The translations under genes and the position numbers were made by a program. Below, in pieces: positions 35,395 through 49,490 of a stretch of 64,000 nucleotides of DNA. The DNA comes from Micropterix aruncella (lineage: Eukaryota > Arthropoda > Insecta > Lepidoptera > Micropterigidae): the NCBI GenBank assembly GCA_944548615.1, contig OX155971.1:27020072-27084071 (forward strand), written 5' to 3'. Below the pieces are notes generated by a model that worked only from the letters and a program-made list of their open reading frames with translations, was not told where the DNA came from and made no database searches. Every line of letters starts with the position of its first letter. Position 1 is the first letter of the stretch.

Positions 35395-35725
35395 TTCCTA
35401 AACTATAAGAGTTGCGTGTATTTATTGTTTTTTTAATTTGCAAAATTTGACTAATAAATAAAAGATTGATAAACGTTGAGCGAAATGCGCCATCTAGAAA
35501 TATGTAGGTGAAATATATCGCGAGTAAACAGTGTGTGCGATATTTTACCCACCTCTAGATGGAGCAACGCGCTCAACACTTTTTATATTATTTTTCAAAA
35601 CATAAATTTGTTCAAAAAGTGTCTTTATTTCTCATTTTTTAAAATCAAAAGTTGTTTATTTGATCGTACTGATTCACCCGCTTCAAGGATGTCACTAGTT
35701 TAAAAGTCCTCCTGTATATAACAGT
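35395..35725. mobile_element. Repeat T, copy 1, with internal hairpin
   Basis: A 35-42-base imperfect inverted repeat (35475-35516 and 35540-35577: GTTGAGCG.AATGCGCCATCTAG ... CTAGATGGAGCAACGCGCTCAAC) lies inside a repeat shared with 39427-39852. The right end has TCGTACTGATTCACCC, present inverted at the left of copy 2. MITE-like; no ORF. Confidence 0.6.
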
Positions 35726-36296
35726 AAACGATGACAACTGCAGCACTATCGTGATCATTCAATCCAGTCCCGTTCGAATAGTTATATATACCTATCTACG
35801 ATAGTCTGAGTCAAGAGCCAATGTTTATGTAAATGTCAATTTGGCGAGCGATTTCCATAAGATAATACAGCCGCGATTTGTGCCAACCCGAACGAGTCGC
35901 CTAAGGAAATCTTCCTTCCTTTCGATTCTCCGGATGGACGCTGCTACCCGGTAAATATTGACTGAACGCTTGACTGCGACCGAATATTATCGTCCTTTGG
36001 GCAATATTATATTTGTGTATAAAGGACGAGGGCATCTCCTTTAGGGAATATATCGTAGCACAACACATTTATTTCATATTCAAAATCATTTATGAAGCGA
36101 GACGTCTTTCATTTCGGCGAGTAAGTGGTCGCTTGCTAAATTTCTAGCATGTAGACATTTGTATTAACTATAACATCGGTTATATCTTTGCAACGGTACT
36201 ATTGCTACTGCGTGCCTTTGCGTAAAGAATACGCATTTTAGAATTTTACCACAAATTTGTGTCTCCGAACTCTGAATAGTATTCTGATTTTTCGAA
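35726..36296. other. Unassigned stretch
   Basis: No gene recognised. Confidence 0.4.
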
Positions 36297-36529
36297 GAAA
36301 ACCAACGATGTTTAATGACATTGATGGGACATTGACAACATTGCGAGACTCGTTAATTTAAAAAAAACAACACCAATCAAGTAAGTAGCTGTCTAAATAT
36401 GCAAATATCCGAATGTCAATAAATTATCATAAATATATCGTGTTCAGTTCAAATGGAAGGTCTGACTGATTACATTCCGGAAATATACATCGATTTATAT
36501 GGCGAAATACATAAGTCAGTCGTGTTTTT
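36297..36529 (+). repeat. Repeat R, copy 4, left part
   Basis: GTCAATAAATTATCATAA, GAAGGTCTGACTGATTACA and CAGTCGTGTTTTTA match copies 1 and 3. The repeat stops at the S cluster and resumes at about 38318 with TTTATTCTTTTTAATATC. Confidence 0.65.
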
Positions 36530-36820
36530 AAGCTATTGCATAGCTTTTATCGCGGGCCTAGGCCAGCGCGGCGACCGATTGAAGAAATTTCTTAACAAAA
36601 ATTGATGATTTTAAACTGATAATTACGTCTAAACGAGTACTGCTTACGATACGAAAAAAATATATGTTAATATGTTAACATTTTCCTAATATTCTTAGCT
36701 TTGAATATTTTAGATTTTGTTTATATTACATAGTGTAATTAATTTAAAACACAAAAACGACTACTACGCAAATACTATCTGGCTTATTATTATGAAACCT
36801 GCACGATTTTAAAGATAATT
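36530..36820 (+). mobile_element. S element copy 2, 5' half (split)
   Basis: Begins AAGCTATTGCATAGC and follows copy 1 to AAAGATAATT, then breaks where copy 3 starts. The missing 3' half is at 37429-37730. Confidence 0.8.
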
Positions 36821-36824
36821 TATT

Positions 36825-37428
36825 AAGCTATTGCATAGCTTTTATCGCGGGCCTAGGCCAGCGCGGCGACCGAATGAAGAAATTTCTTAACGAAAATTAA
36901 TGATTTTAAACTGATAATTACGTCTAAACGAGTACTGCTTACGATTCGAAAAAAATGTGTGTTAAACAAGAACATTTTCCTAATATTCTTGGCTTTGAAT
37001 ATTTTAGATTTTGTTTATATTACATAGTGTAATTAATTTGTGAAATTAGGTCTAACCGAACACATAAACGACTACTACGCAAATACTATTTGGCGTATTA
37101 TTATGAAACCTCCACCATTTGAAAGATAATTTAATTATCTATCTTTTTATCTACGATTTTTTTCGAATAATCCGGTTTTTTGCTTTATCGAATAAAAAAT
37201 TCGTGCACGGCGCTCTATCAGAAGACGTTTAAATTATTCCGAATGATTTGCTACCGCAGCCGCAAATGATTCGAAATAATTTCAACGTTTTCCGATAGAG
37301 CGCAGTTATATGATATCAGAAAAAAAAATAAATAAAATAAATAAATAATTATAATTGCATAAGTTGTTAAAAATGCTATGCAATAGCTTTACCGCGGCAG
37401 TCCCCGAGTGCCACACGTATTTTTTTTT
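36825..37428 (+). mobile_element. S element copy 3, nested inside copy 2
   Basis: Full-length S element with both ends and the internal hairpin. Its left and right neighbours join into one continuous S sequence, so it inserted into another S element. Confidence 0.8.
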
Positions 37429-37730
37429 ATCTATCTTTTTATCTACGATTTTTTTCGAATAGTCAAAGAAAAGAATAATATCCGTTTTTTTTTGCTTTAT
37501 CGAATAAAATTCGTGCGCGGCAATCTATCGGAAGACGTTTAAATTATTCCGAATCATTTGCTTCCGCAGCCGCAAATGATTCGGAATAACGTTTTCCGAT
37601 AGAGCGTTTTCCGATAGATCGCAGTTATCTGATATCAGAAAAAATAAAATAAATAAATAATTATAATTTCATAAGTTGTTAAAAATGCTATGCAATAGCT
37701 TTACCGCGGCAGTCCCCGAGTGCCACATAT
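37429..37730 (+). mobile_element. S element copy 2, 3' half
   Basis: Starts ATCTATCTTTTTATCTACG, exactly where copy 2 was cut, and runs to GAGTGCCACATAT. It carries a small extra insertion (GTCAAAGAAAAGAATAAT) and a duplicated TTTTCCGATAGA in the hairpin. Confidence 0.75.
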
Positions 37731-37737
37731 ATCTTTT

Positions 37738-38325
37738 TAAGCTATTGCATAGCTTTTATCGCCGGCCTAGGCCAGGGCGGCGACCGAATGAAGAAATTTC
37801 TTAACGAAAATTAATGATTTTAAACTGGTAATTACGTCTAAACGAGTACTGTTTACGATTCGAAAAAAATATATGTTAAACAAGAACATTTTCCTAATAT
37901 TCTTGGCTTTGAATATTTTAGATTTTGTTTATATTACATAATTTGTGAAATTAGGTCTAACCGAACACAAAAACGACTACTACGCAAATACTATCTAGCG
38001 TATTATTACGAAACCTGCACCATTTTAAAGATAATTTAATTAACTATCTTTTTATCTACGATTTTTTTTGAATAATTCGTTTTTTTTGCTTTATTGAATA
38101 AAAAATTCGTGCGCGGCGCTCTATCGATAGACGTTTAAATTATTCCGAATCATTTGCTTCCGCAGCCGCAAATGATTCGGAATAATTTCAACGTTTTCCG
38201 ATAGAGCGCAGTTATCTGATATTAGAAAACAAAAAAAATAAATAATTATAATTGCATAAGTTGTTAAAAATGCTATGCAATTAGCTTTACCGTGGCAGTC
38301 CCCGAGTGCCACACGTATTTTTTTT
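37738..38325 (+). mobile_element. S element copy 4
   Basis: Full length and directly adjacent to copy 2. The hairpin is intact. After its T-run the host repeat R resumes. Confidence 0.8.
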
Positions 38326-38380
38326 ATTCTTTTTAATATCTTTACTTGTTTTTTTTTCCTGTGGATTTAATCCCATTTTA
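38318..38380 (+). repeat. Repeat R, copy 4, right part
   Basis: TTTATTCTTTTTAATATCTTTACTTG matches 16325-16348, closing the interrupted copy. Confidence 0.55.
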
Positions 38381-38454
38381 GTACAATCACAAAGCATTCT
38401 TTCATCAGCTGTTATTCTTCAATGATAAAAAAAAATCGGTTGTGTCACCCCAAG

Positions 38455-38985
38455 ACTTTCCTGACTAGTATCCGGGGAGGTGCGAAAAAACAGCGACATT
38501 TTTTACTCTAGTACCCCAAATTTGTATGGCAGGTACCCCAAACGTTGGTCGTAAGTACCCCAAAAACTAATAGGTTCTTCCGATGGTTAACAGAAGCTTC
38601 TATGCCAAATTTTAACTTAGACAGATTAAGCGTCTGGGCGCTATCGCGGAAACAATTTTTTCGCCGGGAACCCCAAATTTGTATGGGAGGTACCACAACC
38701 GTAGGGCGTAGGGACTCCAAAAACTAATGGGTTCCTCCGACGGTTAACAGAAGCTTATATACCAAATTTCAGCTCAATCCGATTAAGCGTCTGGGCGCTA
38801 TCGTGGAAGAATACATACATACAGACAGACATACAGACATACAGACATACATACAGACAGAGATCGGTCTGGAAATAGTCTCAATCGTCTCAGGGAGTCT
38901 CAAAATATATATTCCCATCTTCATCTCAAAATTTTTTTTTAGCGCGATCACAATACTTTCCTTTCCGATAGGTCGTCAGGAAAGT
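38455..38985. mobile_element. TIR element with two 157-base tandem units
   Basis: Ends are perfect inverted repeats ACTTTCCTGAC and GTCAGGAAAGT (11 bases). Inside, two direct units start at 38511 and 38668 (TACCCCAAATTTGTATGG-type start; GATTAAGCGTCTGGGCGCTA shared). A (CATACAGA)n-type microsatellite follows at 38814-38860. No clear target duplication and no ORF. Probably a non-autonomous DNA element; a retroposon with chance ends is possible. Confidence 0.55.
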
Positions 38986-39426
38986 AAAATATATATACAA
39001 AAAATATACTACGCGGATGATCATATAGTTATGGACCAATGACCATAATTATTAGAAGCCGTACCTTTATAGTGAACTAATTGTAGAGCTTGTCAGATGT
39101 GTGGTACCCATGTATATTTTTCTTTATTGTCTACCTCCCCCCCACCTCCGCCTTCGCCCAATAATAATAATAATAGCTTTTATTACCAATCCTTTTAAAA
39201 AACATGATTTTTTTAGTGTAATATTACAATAAAATCACGCAACAATAAAACTATTTAGATAACTATATTACTTGACACGGGTGTTAAAGATTGTCTTGAT
39301 GATCCGCAAAGGCCTCCTCCGCAAAGGTCCACACTCCGCCCAATACTCCACAGTTAATCCAAGCGTTCTCCGTTTATTTATAACCCATCTGGCAACCTTG
39401 TGTTTAGACTGTTGTCGCTGATCCCC

Positions 39427-39852
39427 GTGAAAATGTATACAGGGTGAGGCTTTAGTTACCGGCAGTTACATTGAAAGAGATGAATCAGTACGAACAAATA
39501 AAGCAAAATTTTATAAAAATAATGAAAAAAAAAACAGTTTTTTTTAATTGTCAAATTTGTAAATCTTATCTAATGAAAAAAAATTGAGAAGCGACGAGCA
39601 CGCTGAGCCATCTAGAAATAGGTAAAATATCGCGAATAAACAATATTCGGATATTTTTACCTACCTCTAGATGGCGGAACGCGCTCAACTCTTTTTATAT
39701 TATTTGAACAACAACAAACTTTTAAAATATATATTTTTTTTAAACTTTTGTTTCGTTTCATATTTTCATATTTTGTTTATCAAAAGTTGGTTATTTACTC
39801 GTACTGATTCACCCACATCAAGAATATCACTAATTAAAAACTCAGTCTGTAT
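39427..39852. mobile_element. Repeat T, copy 2, with internal hairpin
   Basis: ATGAATCAGTACGA near 39480 is inverted at the right as TCGTACTGATTCA (about 39798). The internal hairpin (39600-39630 and 39655-39689, GCCATCTAGAAATAGGTA / TACCTCTAGATGGC) matches copy 1. Outer bases are ATACAGGGTG at left and CAGTCTGTATAC at right. Confidence 0.6.
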
Positions 39853-40570
39853 ACGCATGTATATTTTTCTTCATCGTCTACACCACGATGTCTATCCCAT
39901 ACTCCCCAGTTAATCCAAGCATTCTCCGTTTTTTTTAACTTATCTGGCAACCCTGGTTTTATCCTATCCTTGTTGAGTAAAATTGCCAGAGCCCACCAGC
40001 CTGTCTCGGATTTAATTGTAGGCGTATATAATATAATAATATCTTCTCCAGGAGCTTGCCTGTACTTTATCTGGTTCAGTGCCAATTTTACTTCTTCGAA
40101 TATAATATCTGGTAAGCTTTTAGACCATATTCTGTATTGAAGGACATTCGTTTTAGAGTTGGCTGTGACTGTCGAGGGTTATGAACTCTGCTTTTATATA
40201 GGGTTTCACAATACCGACTCGTGATTTTAAGCAACTTGCTTTGGTTGGGTTACGACCTCATCATTTTCATAAAACAGTTTGCAAATTTGTTTCTTACCTA
40301 TTTGAAACTTTATAACTTTCCGTTTACTCTTCTCTGTGTAGGTTTTCCTATCAGAAATTCTAAAAGCGCACATGCTTAAATCGACTTTAAAACATTTAAC
40401 TTTCCCCTTTGATATCGGCTTGTCTATTTATGGTCGCAGGTAGCACTCGAGTTTCTTGTGAAGTAGATTTACTTCGCTGATATTAATATCCAAGGAGTTT
40501 AACTTCAGCGTACAGTACAATAACATCAAGAAAAACATAGTTATTTGCTCAATACAACGGGCTTACAACC
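39853..40570. other. Unassigned stretch
   Basis: No gene was recognised. An 83-codon minus frame at 39834-40085 overlaps repeat T and looks fortuitous. Confidence 0.35.
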
Positions 40571-40572
40571 AT

Positions 40573-41020
40573 CTAAACGTGACAACACAACGAACGGACC
40601 CCTCACCCAAGAAGTTTTAACGACAGCAGATCTATCTATCTCCCGTGGAGTGAACGTGAACACTTGACAGTCCACTATCTCCAGTAGCTCTACCCGAGAG
40701 CCCGTAACGACTTACCGCGAGGCACCGACATGTGAACCCAGTGGGCCGACCTCGCGCTCTTACAGCCAGGTTTGGCCGCAATTCTCCGTCCTCTGGTCTG
40801 TTCACGGATTCAGGATCGCTTGCCCGGTCTCAACCTGACGTAAGCGGTAATTCAGCTTGAATATATCGCGGACCGAGTGGGCCCTATGCCCGCTATGGTT
40901 TATCGGCACTGGGTGGCCATCGGATCGATTTAAGTATAGATAACGCCAAGCCAATAACTACCCCCGCTGTCATAGGAAAGATACATCTCCAGACCCCCCT
41001 CCCCCCGGTTAACGAAATCA
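40573..41020 (+). repeat. Repeat E, copy 4 (diverged)
   Basis: GAAGTTTTAACGACAG, TACCGCGAGGCACCG and AGCGGTAATTCAGCTTG followed by ATCGCGGACC keep the order seen at 23030-23360. Other parts are substantially changed. Confidence 0.6.
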
Positions 41021-41602
41021 TTCCAACGGTACCGCGAAAAACATCTTTTCTGGAGCTGAGGCAGACTGGCCGATTCTGGAAGCATGGCAGGGACTTCTGG
41101 CTGTGTGAAAAGTAGGAGGAAGGCGACATCAACTTAAATCGGAAACCAGTTCCAGACTTCACTAATGCATCGTGTATAAAACATACCATAGAATGGTATG
41201 TTTACGGCTGGATGCTGATAAGATTGTAGTAGACAGCGAAGCGAAGCGATTGAATAAGCCAATGTAAATGTATTAAACACGACAGTGTCGCATAACAAAA
41301 AGTCGATTGTAAATAATCATGGCTGAGGCGTCTCGGCACGCAGGTGCGAGCAAGACGACGCTATTAACTAAAAGGGATCAAATCGAAATAGAGAGAGATG
41401 GGGCGAGAACAGGATCCATGGCTATCGCGATGCGTGTTATAATTCCACATACAAATATCAGACAGAACTGCCAAATGTACACAAGTATTCCAAAAAAAAT
41501 ATTCCTATTCTAATTTAATTGCGGCTTTGAATGCTTTTACATACTTACGATATTTTGACGATAATATTCCATTGTGCGTCAGAGGTCTTGGAGACATTGA
41601 AT

Positions 41603-42601
41603 CCCTTAACCACCTGACGTCGGTCTCAGAGACTCCAGCGATTTTATTTTTCAAATTATTCCGTTATTATGCACGTGACGCAATCGTGAGTCTATGTACT
41701 TTTTCCCTTCCCCCACCAGTTCGTCTCGTGCCCTTAGCAGCTCTGGACGTGCGCGCTTTTGAAAATTACAGGTAATTATTTTTTGCGTGCGGTCCGTTAG
41801 ACCGACGTCAGGTGGTTACGTAATTTTGTTAAATTATATTTTTGATGGCTAACAATGAATCTCATGGATGAAAATATAGGTCGATGGTTAGAGGAAGTCG
41901 ACACAGACTCGGAAAACTGGACTATACCAGAACTTTCGAATGAAGACTGCAGTGACGTAGAAGATGGTCTAGTGGATCAGGTCATTGATGGCGAGCGTCA
42001 GTCCGACTCAGAAGTGGAAGGTGATGGGCCTGACCCTTAACTCACCGAACAGGAAAACGACATCAGGTCGCCGATGGAATATATTTTATCTTCCGACGAT
42101 GATGTCTTGTGACCCCAAAAAGAAACGCAAAACAGCCTATATGTTTTCTATGTAAGAATCCAATTTGAAGTGAATGTAGTAAGAGAATGTGCATTGATTG
42201 TCGCCGTAAGTTGTTATTTTTCGTGCCTTGTAATTTTGCAAAAGTTGTGATTGTTTCATGTCAAAAACATTTTATCTCATAGATAATTAATCGAACTTGT
42301 CGCAAATAAGTAAAAATAGTTATATTATAAAGATTTTTTGAACTCAGATCTCTGATTTTTCAAGTTCCTAGATTTTTACCTAAAATTGATAAACATTTGT
42401 TAAGTGTTGATTTTTGATATCTTTAAGCATACTTTTGCATTGTTTAAAGTTTAAATATGATTAAAAATATTATGAAAATAAGGATGTGACTTTAATTTAT
42501 TCCAATATTTTAAGTTACTATAAAATGGAAAATACGCAGGCGGTCTCTAGGACCGACGTCAGGTGGTAGTGTATCTGAAATATACGTCAGGTGGCTAAGG
42601 G
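41603..42601 (+). mobile_element. Internally deleted piggyBac relative (999 bases)
   Basis: Tips are CCCTTAACCACCTGACGT and ACGTCAGGTGGCTAAGGG, 17 of 18 matching. TTAA follows the right tip (42602-42605); the left duplication is degenerate (GAAT). Inverted inner copies of the tip lie at 41800-41819 and 42551-42569, the same tip/inner arrangement as the intact element at 27.9 kb. It keeps only an N-terminal transposase piece (41855-42040) and traces of the C-terminal cysteine finger near 42105-42210, so it cannot move by itself. Confidence 0.75.
41855..42040 (+). pseudogene. piggyBac-like transposase N-terminal fragment
   Basis: A 61-codon frame beginning MNLMDENIGRWLEEV, followed by the acidic run typical of piggyBac N-termini. 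Downstream, around 42110, DPKKKRKTAYM and a run of cysteines resemble the C-terminal finger; the entire catalytic domain between is deleted. Function as a transposase is excluded. Whether the short peptide is made is unknown. Confidence 0.6.
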
Positions 42602-42754
42602 TTAAGAAAAGGGTTCAAGATTTTCTAACTAGAACCCAATTTATTCTATAAGGGACTTTGGAAAGTATTAAATTTTGTAATATTTCACGACTATTTTTAT
42701 TATTAAATATCTTTTTTTACTATACATTGATAAGTGTAATCATTTGAAAATCGG

Positions 42755-42910
42755 AGATGGATTATAATATCGCCGCTGTAAAAATAAAAGTGCATTTTTT
42801 GGCAAAAATGACTTGGCAAAAATGAAAGCGACCCCAAAATGTATCCGTGAAAATTAGCAGTAAGTGACTAAAGTACATTATAAAGGAAATATTCAGTAGA
42901 AAAATCGTTT
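42755..42910 (+). repeat. Repeat U, copy 2
   Basis: Inverted counterpart of 12424-12570, with GCGACCCCAAAATG and AGTAAGTGACTAAAGTACA. Confidence 0.6.
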
Positions 42911-42924
42911 TGTTGATTCAATTT

Positions 42925-43150
42925 ATTCATTTATTTATTATAGTAATGTACAGAGGTTTGCAACAATCGTAACACAAAACTTAGGTAATATGTAATACAT
43001 TGAATAAAATTTAGCCCTTAAAATAATAAACCCACAGCATGTTGTGTCACGCTTATAATGAAGATCGGTCCCATGTCGCCCAACTAAGTGAAACTTGTTC
43101 TAGGGCAAACATTTTAAACATATACAGGTTTAAAAAAGATAACATTTTCA
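42925..43150 (-). mobile_element. LINE 3' end relic
   Basis: (TTTA)-type run at 42927-42942 as a minus-strand tail, then GTCGCCCAACTAAGTGAAAC and GTTCTAGGGCAAAC, the same paired motif that marks the 3' UTRs of family A and LINE A. Confidence 0.5.
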
Positions 43151-43641
43151 AAAGAAAAAATAATAGTTTAAAAAAAGAAAATAGAAAATATTGAATTAAA
43201 TAAAAATATATTTTAAAATGTATATAAAAATAAAATATATGAATATATTATTATAATTATAAAAAAAATAAAATAAATAGATAATTAAATACACTTAACC
43301 TTCGCGTAATAATAAGTTATAATAAATAGTCATAACCTAAAATATAAACAAAATTTGTAAAAAAATTAAATAGTCACAAAAAAATAGTAATCGAAAAGTT
43401 TAAATAAAAATGAAATTGTTAAGAGAAAAATTATTCACAAAGTGTAGCTAAACAGAGCTAGATAGTTGAGAGTTCTTGATGTATTCGAGACCTTCCTGGC
43501 CCAAGCATCCACGAAACCAGTTGTTTCTTAAAAATTGATATACTCGGGCTAATCTTTATGCCTGCAGATAGGATGTTCTTTGGTCAAATGACTTATCCCT
43601 TCGGGGAACTGCAACCTAGTCACTAATGGCACGTCTTGTGT

Positions 43642-43841
43642 NNNNNNNNNNNNNNNNNNNNNNNNNNNNNNNNNNNNNNNNNNNNNNNNNNNNNNNNNNN
43701 NNNNNNNNNNNNNNNNNNNNNNNNNNNNNNNNNNNNNNNNNNNNNNNNNNNNNNNNNNNNNNNNNNNNNNNNNNNNNNNNNNNNNNNNNNNNNNNNNNNN
43801 NNNNNNNNNNNNNNNNNNNNNNNNNNNNNNNNNNNNNNNNN
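43642..43841. other. Assembly gap, 200 N
   Basis: Exactly 200 unknown bases, so a scaffold gap of arbitrary size. It ends directly in a unit of the (TA)n-bounded palindromic family, which may be why the assembly broke. Confidence 1.
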
Positions 43842-44062
43842 TAGCGAAGGAAATCCCAGCTTGTATTGGGAAATGCTTATGTTTGAATGAGATATACTTA
43901 CGGATGTGCACGACTTTCGACGGTGCAATGTAAGTTTAAAGGTCCTTTTGCAGTCGACTAACGATCACTATTCATCCATATATCTCATAAATAGGGCTTA
44001 TCCTTATGCAACACAAAATGCCTTCAATTGAGACGAATTAAGCGAAAAAATAAAAAATTAAA
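43842..44062 (+). mobile_element. Palindromic family unit, direct copy beside the gap
   Basis: Matches 44462-44680 base for base over most of its length, from TAGCGAAGGAAATCCCAGC to GCGAAAAAATAAAAAA. The start is lost in the gap. Confidence 0.85.
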
Positions 44063-44377
44063 CTATTGATCACTTCGGCAAAGCCGTTTTATAAATGAAA
44101 GTGACATTACGAAATAATTCAAATTTCGAATGCTACCAATATTTAAAATATGATACAATTGGCTGAGTTTGTTATCAACGAGCCATTAAATCGAAATAAA
44201 AATAAAAAAACCTCCATATGCTCAATGAAATGAAAGAAGAAACTTCAATCTTAATTTCTGGCAGAGGAGTTTATAATAAAGATTGTATAATGTTATCAAA
44301 ATAGGGTAAACCTATATAAAATTGTATAATATTAAAAAAATATAAAGAATCATTGTAGAAAACAGTATAATATTGTT

Positions 44378-45656
<1,279 letters not shown>

Positions 45657-45660
45657 TTAA

Positions 45661-45994
45661 CCCCTCGCGGCCCGCGGTTTGAATTTTAATGTGTGCCTTA
45701 CGGCCCGTAAGAAATTCGCGAGTCTCAAAAAAAAGATGGCGTTTCAGAAAAAAAACGATTACTCCGAAACTGTCACACCGATCGTCTAAAAAAGACCTGT
45801 TTTATGTTCCTATTGAAATTTGCTATTAGATATTTGTAACGTCGTTATGTAAAGCAATAAAGATTATTCATAATTATTAGTCAAAGTTGTACTAACATAA
45901 TTAGCGGTCGGCCTCGCCTGGCCATTTCGGGCCGTCTGGGGTTCGACGGTAAATATCAATTCTGGACGTTTCGGGCCGTCTGGTACGCGAGGGG
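45661..45994. mobile_element. TTAA-flanked MITE (334 bases)
   Basis: TTAA at 45657-45660 and 45995-45998 flank perfect inverted tips CCCCTCGCG and CGCGAGGGG. The interior repeats CGGGCCGTCTGG near the right end and GGCCCG near the left. No ORF. A non-autonomous element mobilised by a piggyBac-type transposase is the simplest reading. Confidence 0.85.
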
Positions 45995-45998
45995 TTAA

Positions 45999-47320
<1,322 letters not shown>

Positions 47321-47329
47321 AAGGTTTGA

Positions 47330-47640
47330 GTTGCACACAACCGCTCCAAGCAGTCAATGTTCGAACCGCATCACTCAATTGAGGGTTTCACTTTGCGAGG
47401 GCGTTTAACATCCTCCTTAAAGGACAGATAGTACCGGAGTTCCATCTCCCCTATACCACCTCGCGTAGTCTCAACAGACTGAGTGTGTTTGTGGCAAGAT
47501 GTCTAGCCAATCTCATTCAATAAGCGAATGTGGAACGCTGGAGGATGAAGACCACCTTCGATCCTACCCGCAGTTGTTAACCCCGATCACGCACCAGGAC
47601 CTACAAGACGCAAACGACTAGGACATCAAGGTCGCATATG
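47330..47640 (+). pseudogene. LINE RT C-terminus with cysteine motif, copy 2
   Basis: SLNRLSVFVARCLANLI followed by CGTLEDEDHLRSYPQLLTP and, after one stop, IKVAYVRRDVS. This parallels 32660-32985 and the common insect LINE C-terminus with a CG....HLL.CP motif. Stops and a frameshift show decay. Confidence 0.65.
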
Positions 47641-48683
47641 TTCGCAGAGACGTGTCCTAGCCTGGCTTGGACACGTTAACGAATGAACCATAACTCTTCG
47701 TTTTGGGGATTTACAAGCTGGCATACCGCACATTCGTCCCGCCTGAGCAGTCGGCTAATATCAATTTATTAAGGCAACACGGCTCTATTTTATAATCCGC
47801 CAGAGCCGGGCATTTGGCGAAAAACCAGGCGAAAGTATCGCAGTGTCCGCTATAAATATTAATGAAGATTTCTGCGGCGCCGCGAAAGAAACCCGGCGCC
47901 ATATAATAAACCCGTTGGCCTAATGAAAATATGGTGGCAAACGCTCATCACTTATTCACAACGCGCACATATTTAGCGCTGATGGCCACAACCATCGATC
48001 TTAACGCAAATGTACTCTTCTTCCAAGCCGGATGGAACATATCTGCTCGCCGAGCAAAAAAAACTTCTCAAATTTCCTCGTCGTTTTATTTTGATAGCTT
48101 TGTTTGACAATTTGACATTTTTCCTGAGACGCAAAAGGCATTGAAATTCATACGACAGGTATTATAGAGAAATATGATACGTTTTTCAGAGCCTTAAAAA
48201 GTTATATTATTACCGTAACTTTCTTGAGGGATCAGCCGTCAAACGAAAACTTTTAGCGAAGATGCCGAAGTTTTAACTGGTAAACTCGCTGCTTCATTTA
48301 TTAGCAGAAGCAGTCGTCAGAGTGGTTTTATACGATAGACAATAAAGTAAGCTACGTAAAGTAAAACTAATAAAGACATCGTTTTTTTGGAGCTTTATGT
48401 ATTAAAACACTCGTATTTCGTATAGTTTGTTTTGGTTTCTTAAAAAACTTTCTTGCACATACAATAAAGTTGAATAAAGCACAAGGTGGGTATATTGTTA
48501 AGTGGCAATATATCACGACCAAACCGCCAGATTTATTGCGACTAAATTGTTTTGTTGGCAAATTAATATAATATATTTACTAAATTTACAATTACTATAT
48601 TATATCAAGTGTAATTTTGTTAATTATCGGTCATAATAAATGAGTACAATTACATAATAAATATATTAATGAAAATAACATTG
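47641..48683. other. Unassigned stretch
   Basis: No gene recognised; several minus-strand frames of about 63 codons look random. Confidence 0.4.
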
Positions 48684-48835
48684 ACATTTATTTATTTAAG
48701 AATTAATTACTATAAAATATTGATTTTGTTTACAAAAATAACAGGAACCAAATGGCAAACCTTAACCTTTTGCTTATTTGATTCTGTCACCCAACTGGGA
48801 CTAACCCGTCCTAGGGTGGACGTGATGACAGATGA
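48684..48835 (-). mobile_element. LINE 3' end, family A, copy 3 (short)
   Basis: Matches the tail-proximal half of 325-600 (ATTTAAGAATTAATTACTA, CACCCAACTGGGACTA, CCTAGGGTGGAC) and then stops. Confidence 0.65.
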
Positions 48836-49314
48836 TAGGGTGGACATAGTGAGAGAATTAAGAACATGTGTCAACTCAATATCGAAGGTCAAGCAAGTAG
48901 CTGGTTGGGTGGGAGGGGGGTATTCATAGATTAAGTATATATTAACTATTTCAATTTGATAATCCTCTGACCATTTCAATTTGATTTTTTGACTATTTAT
49001 TATAATTCCTTTTTCCATCTTTAATTATTTCAATTTGATTATTTCACTATTCATTGCAATTCATATTTATTATTTACCTTTTTCTTGTTATTGAAATTAA
49101 TTTTATTGTCTTTTATGATAGGTATTTTACAAATATAATTTGAAGATAGACTGACAGACATATTGACATATCAATGACCTAGTTTTTAGAGTAATGATTA
49201 ATTTCTACATACATTTTTTATTGCCTTAAGTTAAGTCTTCATATTATTAGATACTATTTTTATATATTTTTTTTCTTTTAACATGTGTAGTTTAAAGTAT
49301 GCACAAGCCACTAT

Positions 49315-49490
49315 TTTCTTGGTACGCTTGCCTTAGTACGGACCTAGGCCTAGTTAGGCAGCGTTGATCTAAAGATGGACTGGGCTGCGGTACTCTCTCT
49401 TTTGCTACTATTTACAATGGAGCTTCTAATGATAAGATGTAATGTACTGTAGTTTTTAAAAATGCGCATTTCTTTAAATAAATAAAAAAA
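49315..49490 (+). mobile_element. LINE 3' end, copy 2 of a pair
   Basis: Pairs with 16622-16800 (ACGCTTGCCTTAGTACG; TTTGCTACTATTTACAAT; TTCTTTAAATAAATAAA). Confidence 0.65.

Noticed and set aside
38822..38870. CRISPR-like short repeats
   Set aside because: It is a contiguous CATACAGA-type microsatellite without spacers; no repeat-spacer structure exists anywhere in the window.
41319..41775. Plus-strand frames of 64 and 82 codons before the deleted piggyBac relative
   Set aside because: The second runs through the element's left tip and inner repeat, so it is not a conserved gene.
43549..43928. Open frames across unknown residues
   Set aside because: They read through the 200-N gap and have no meaning.
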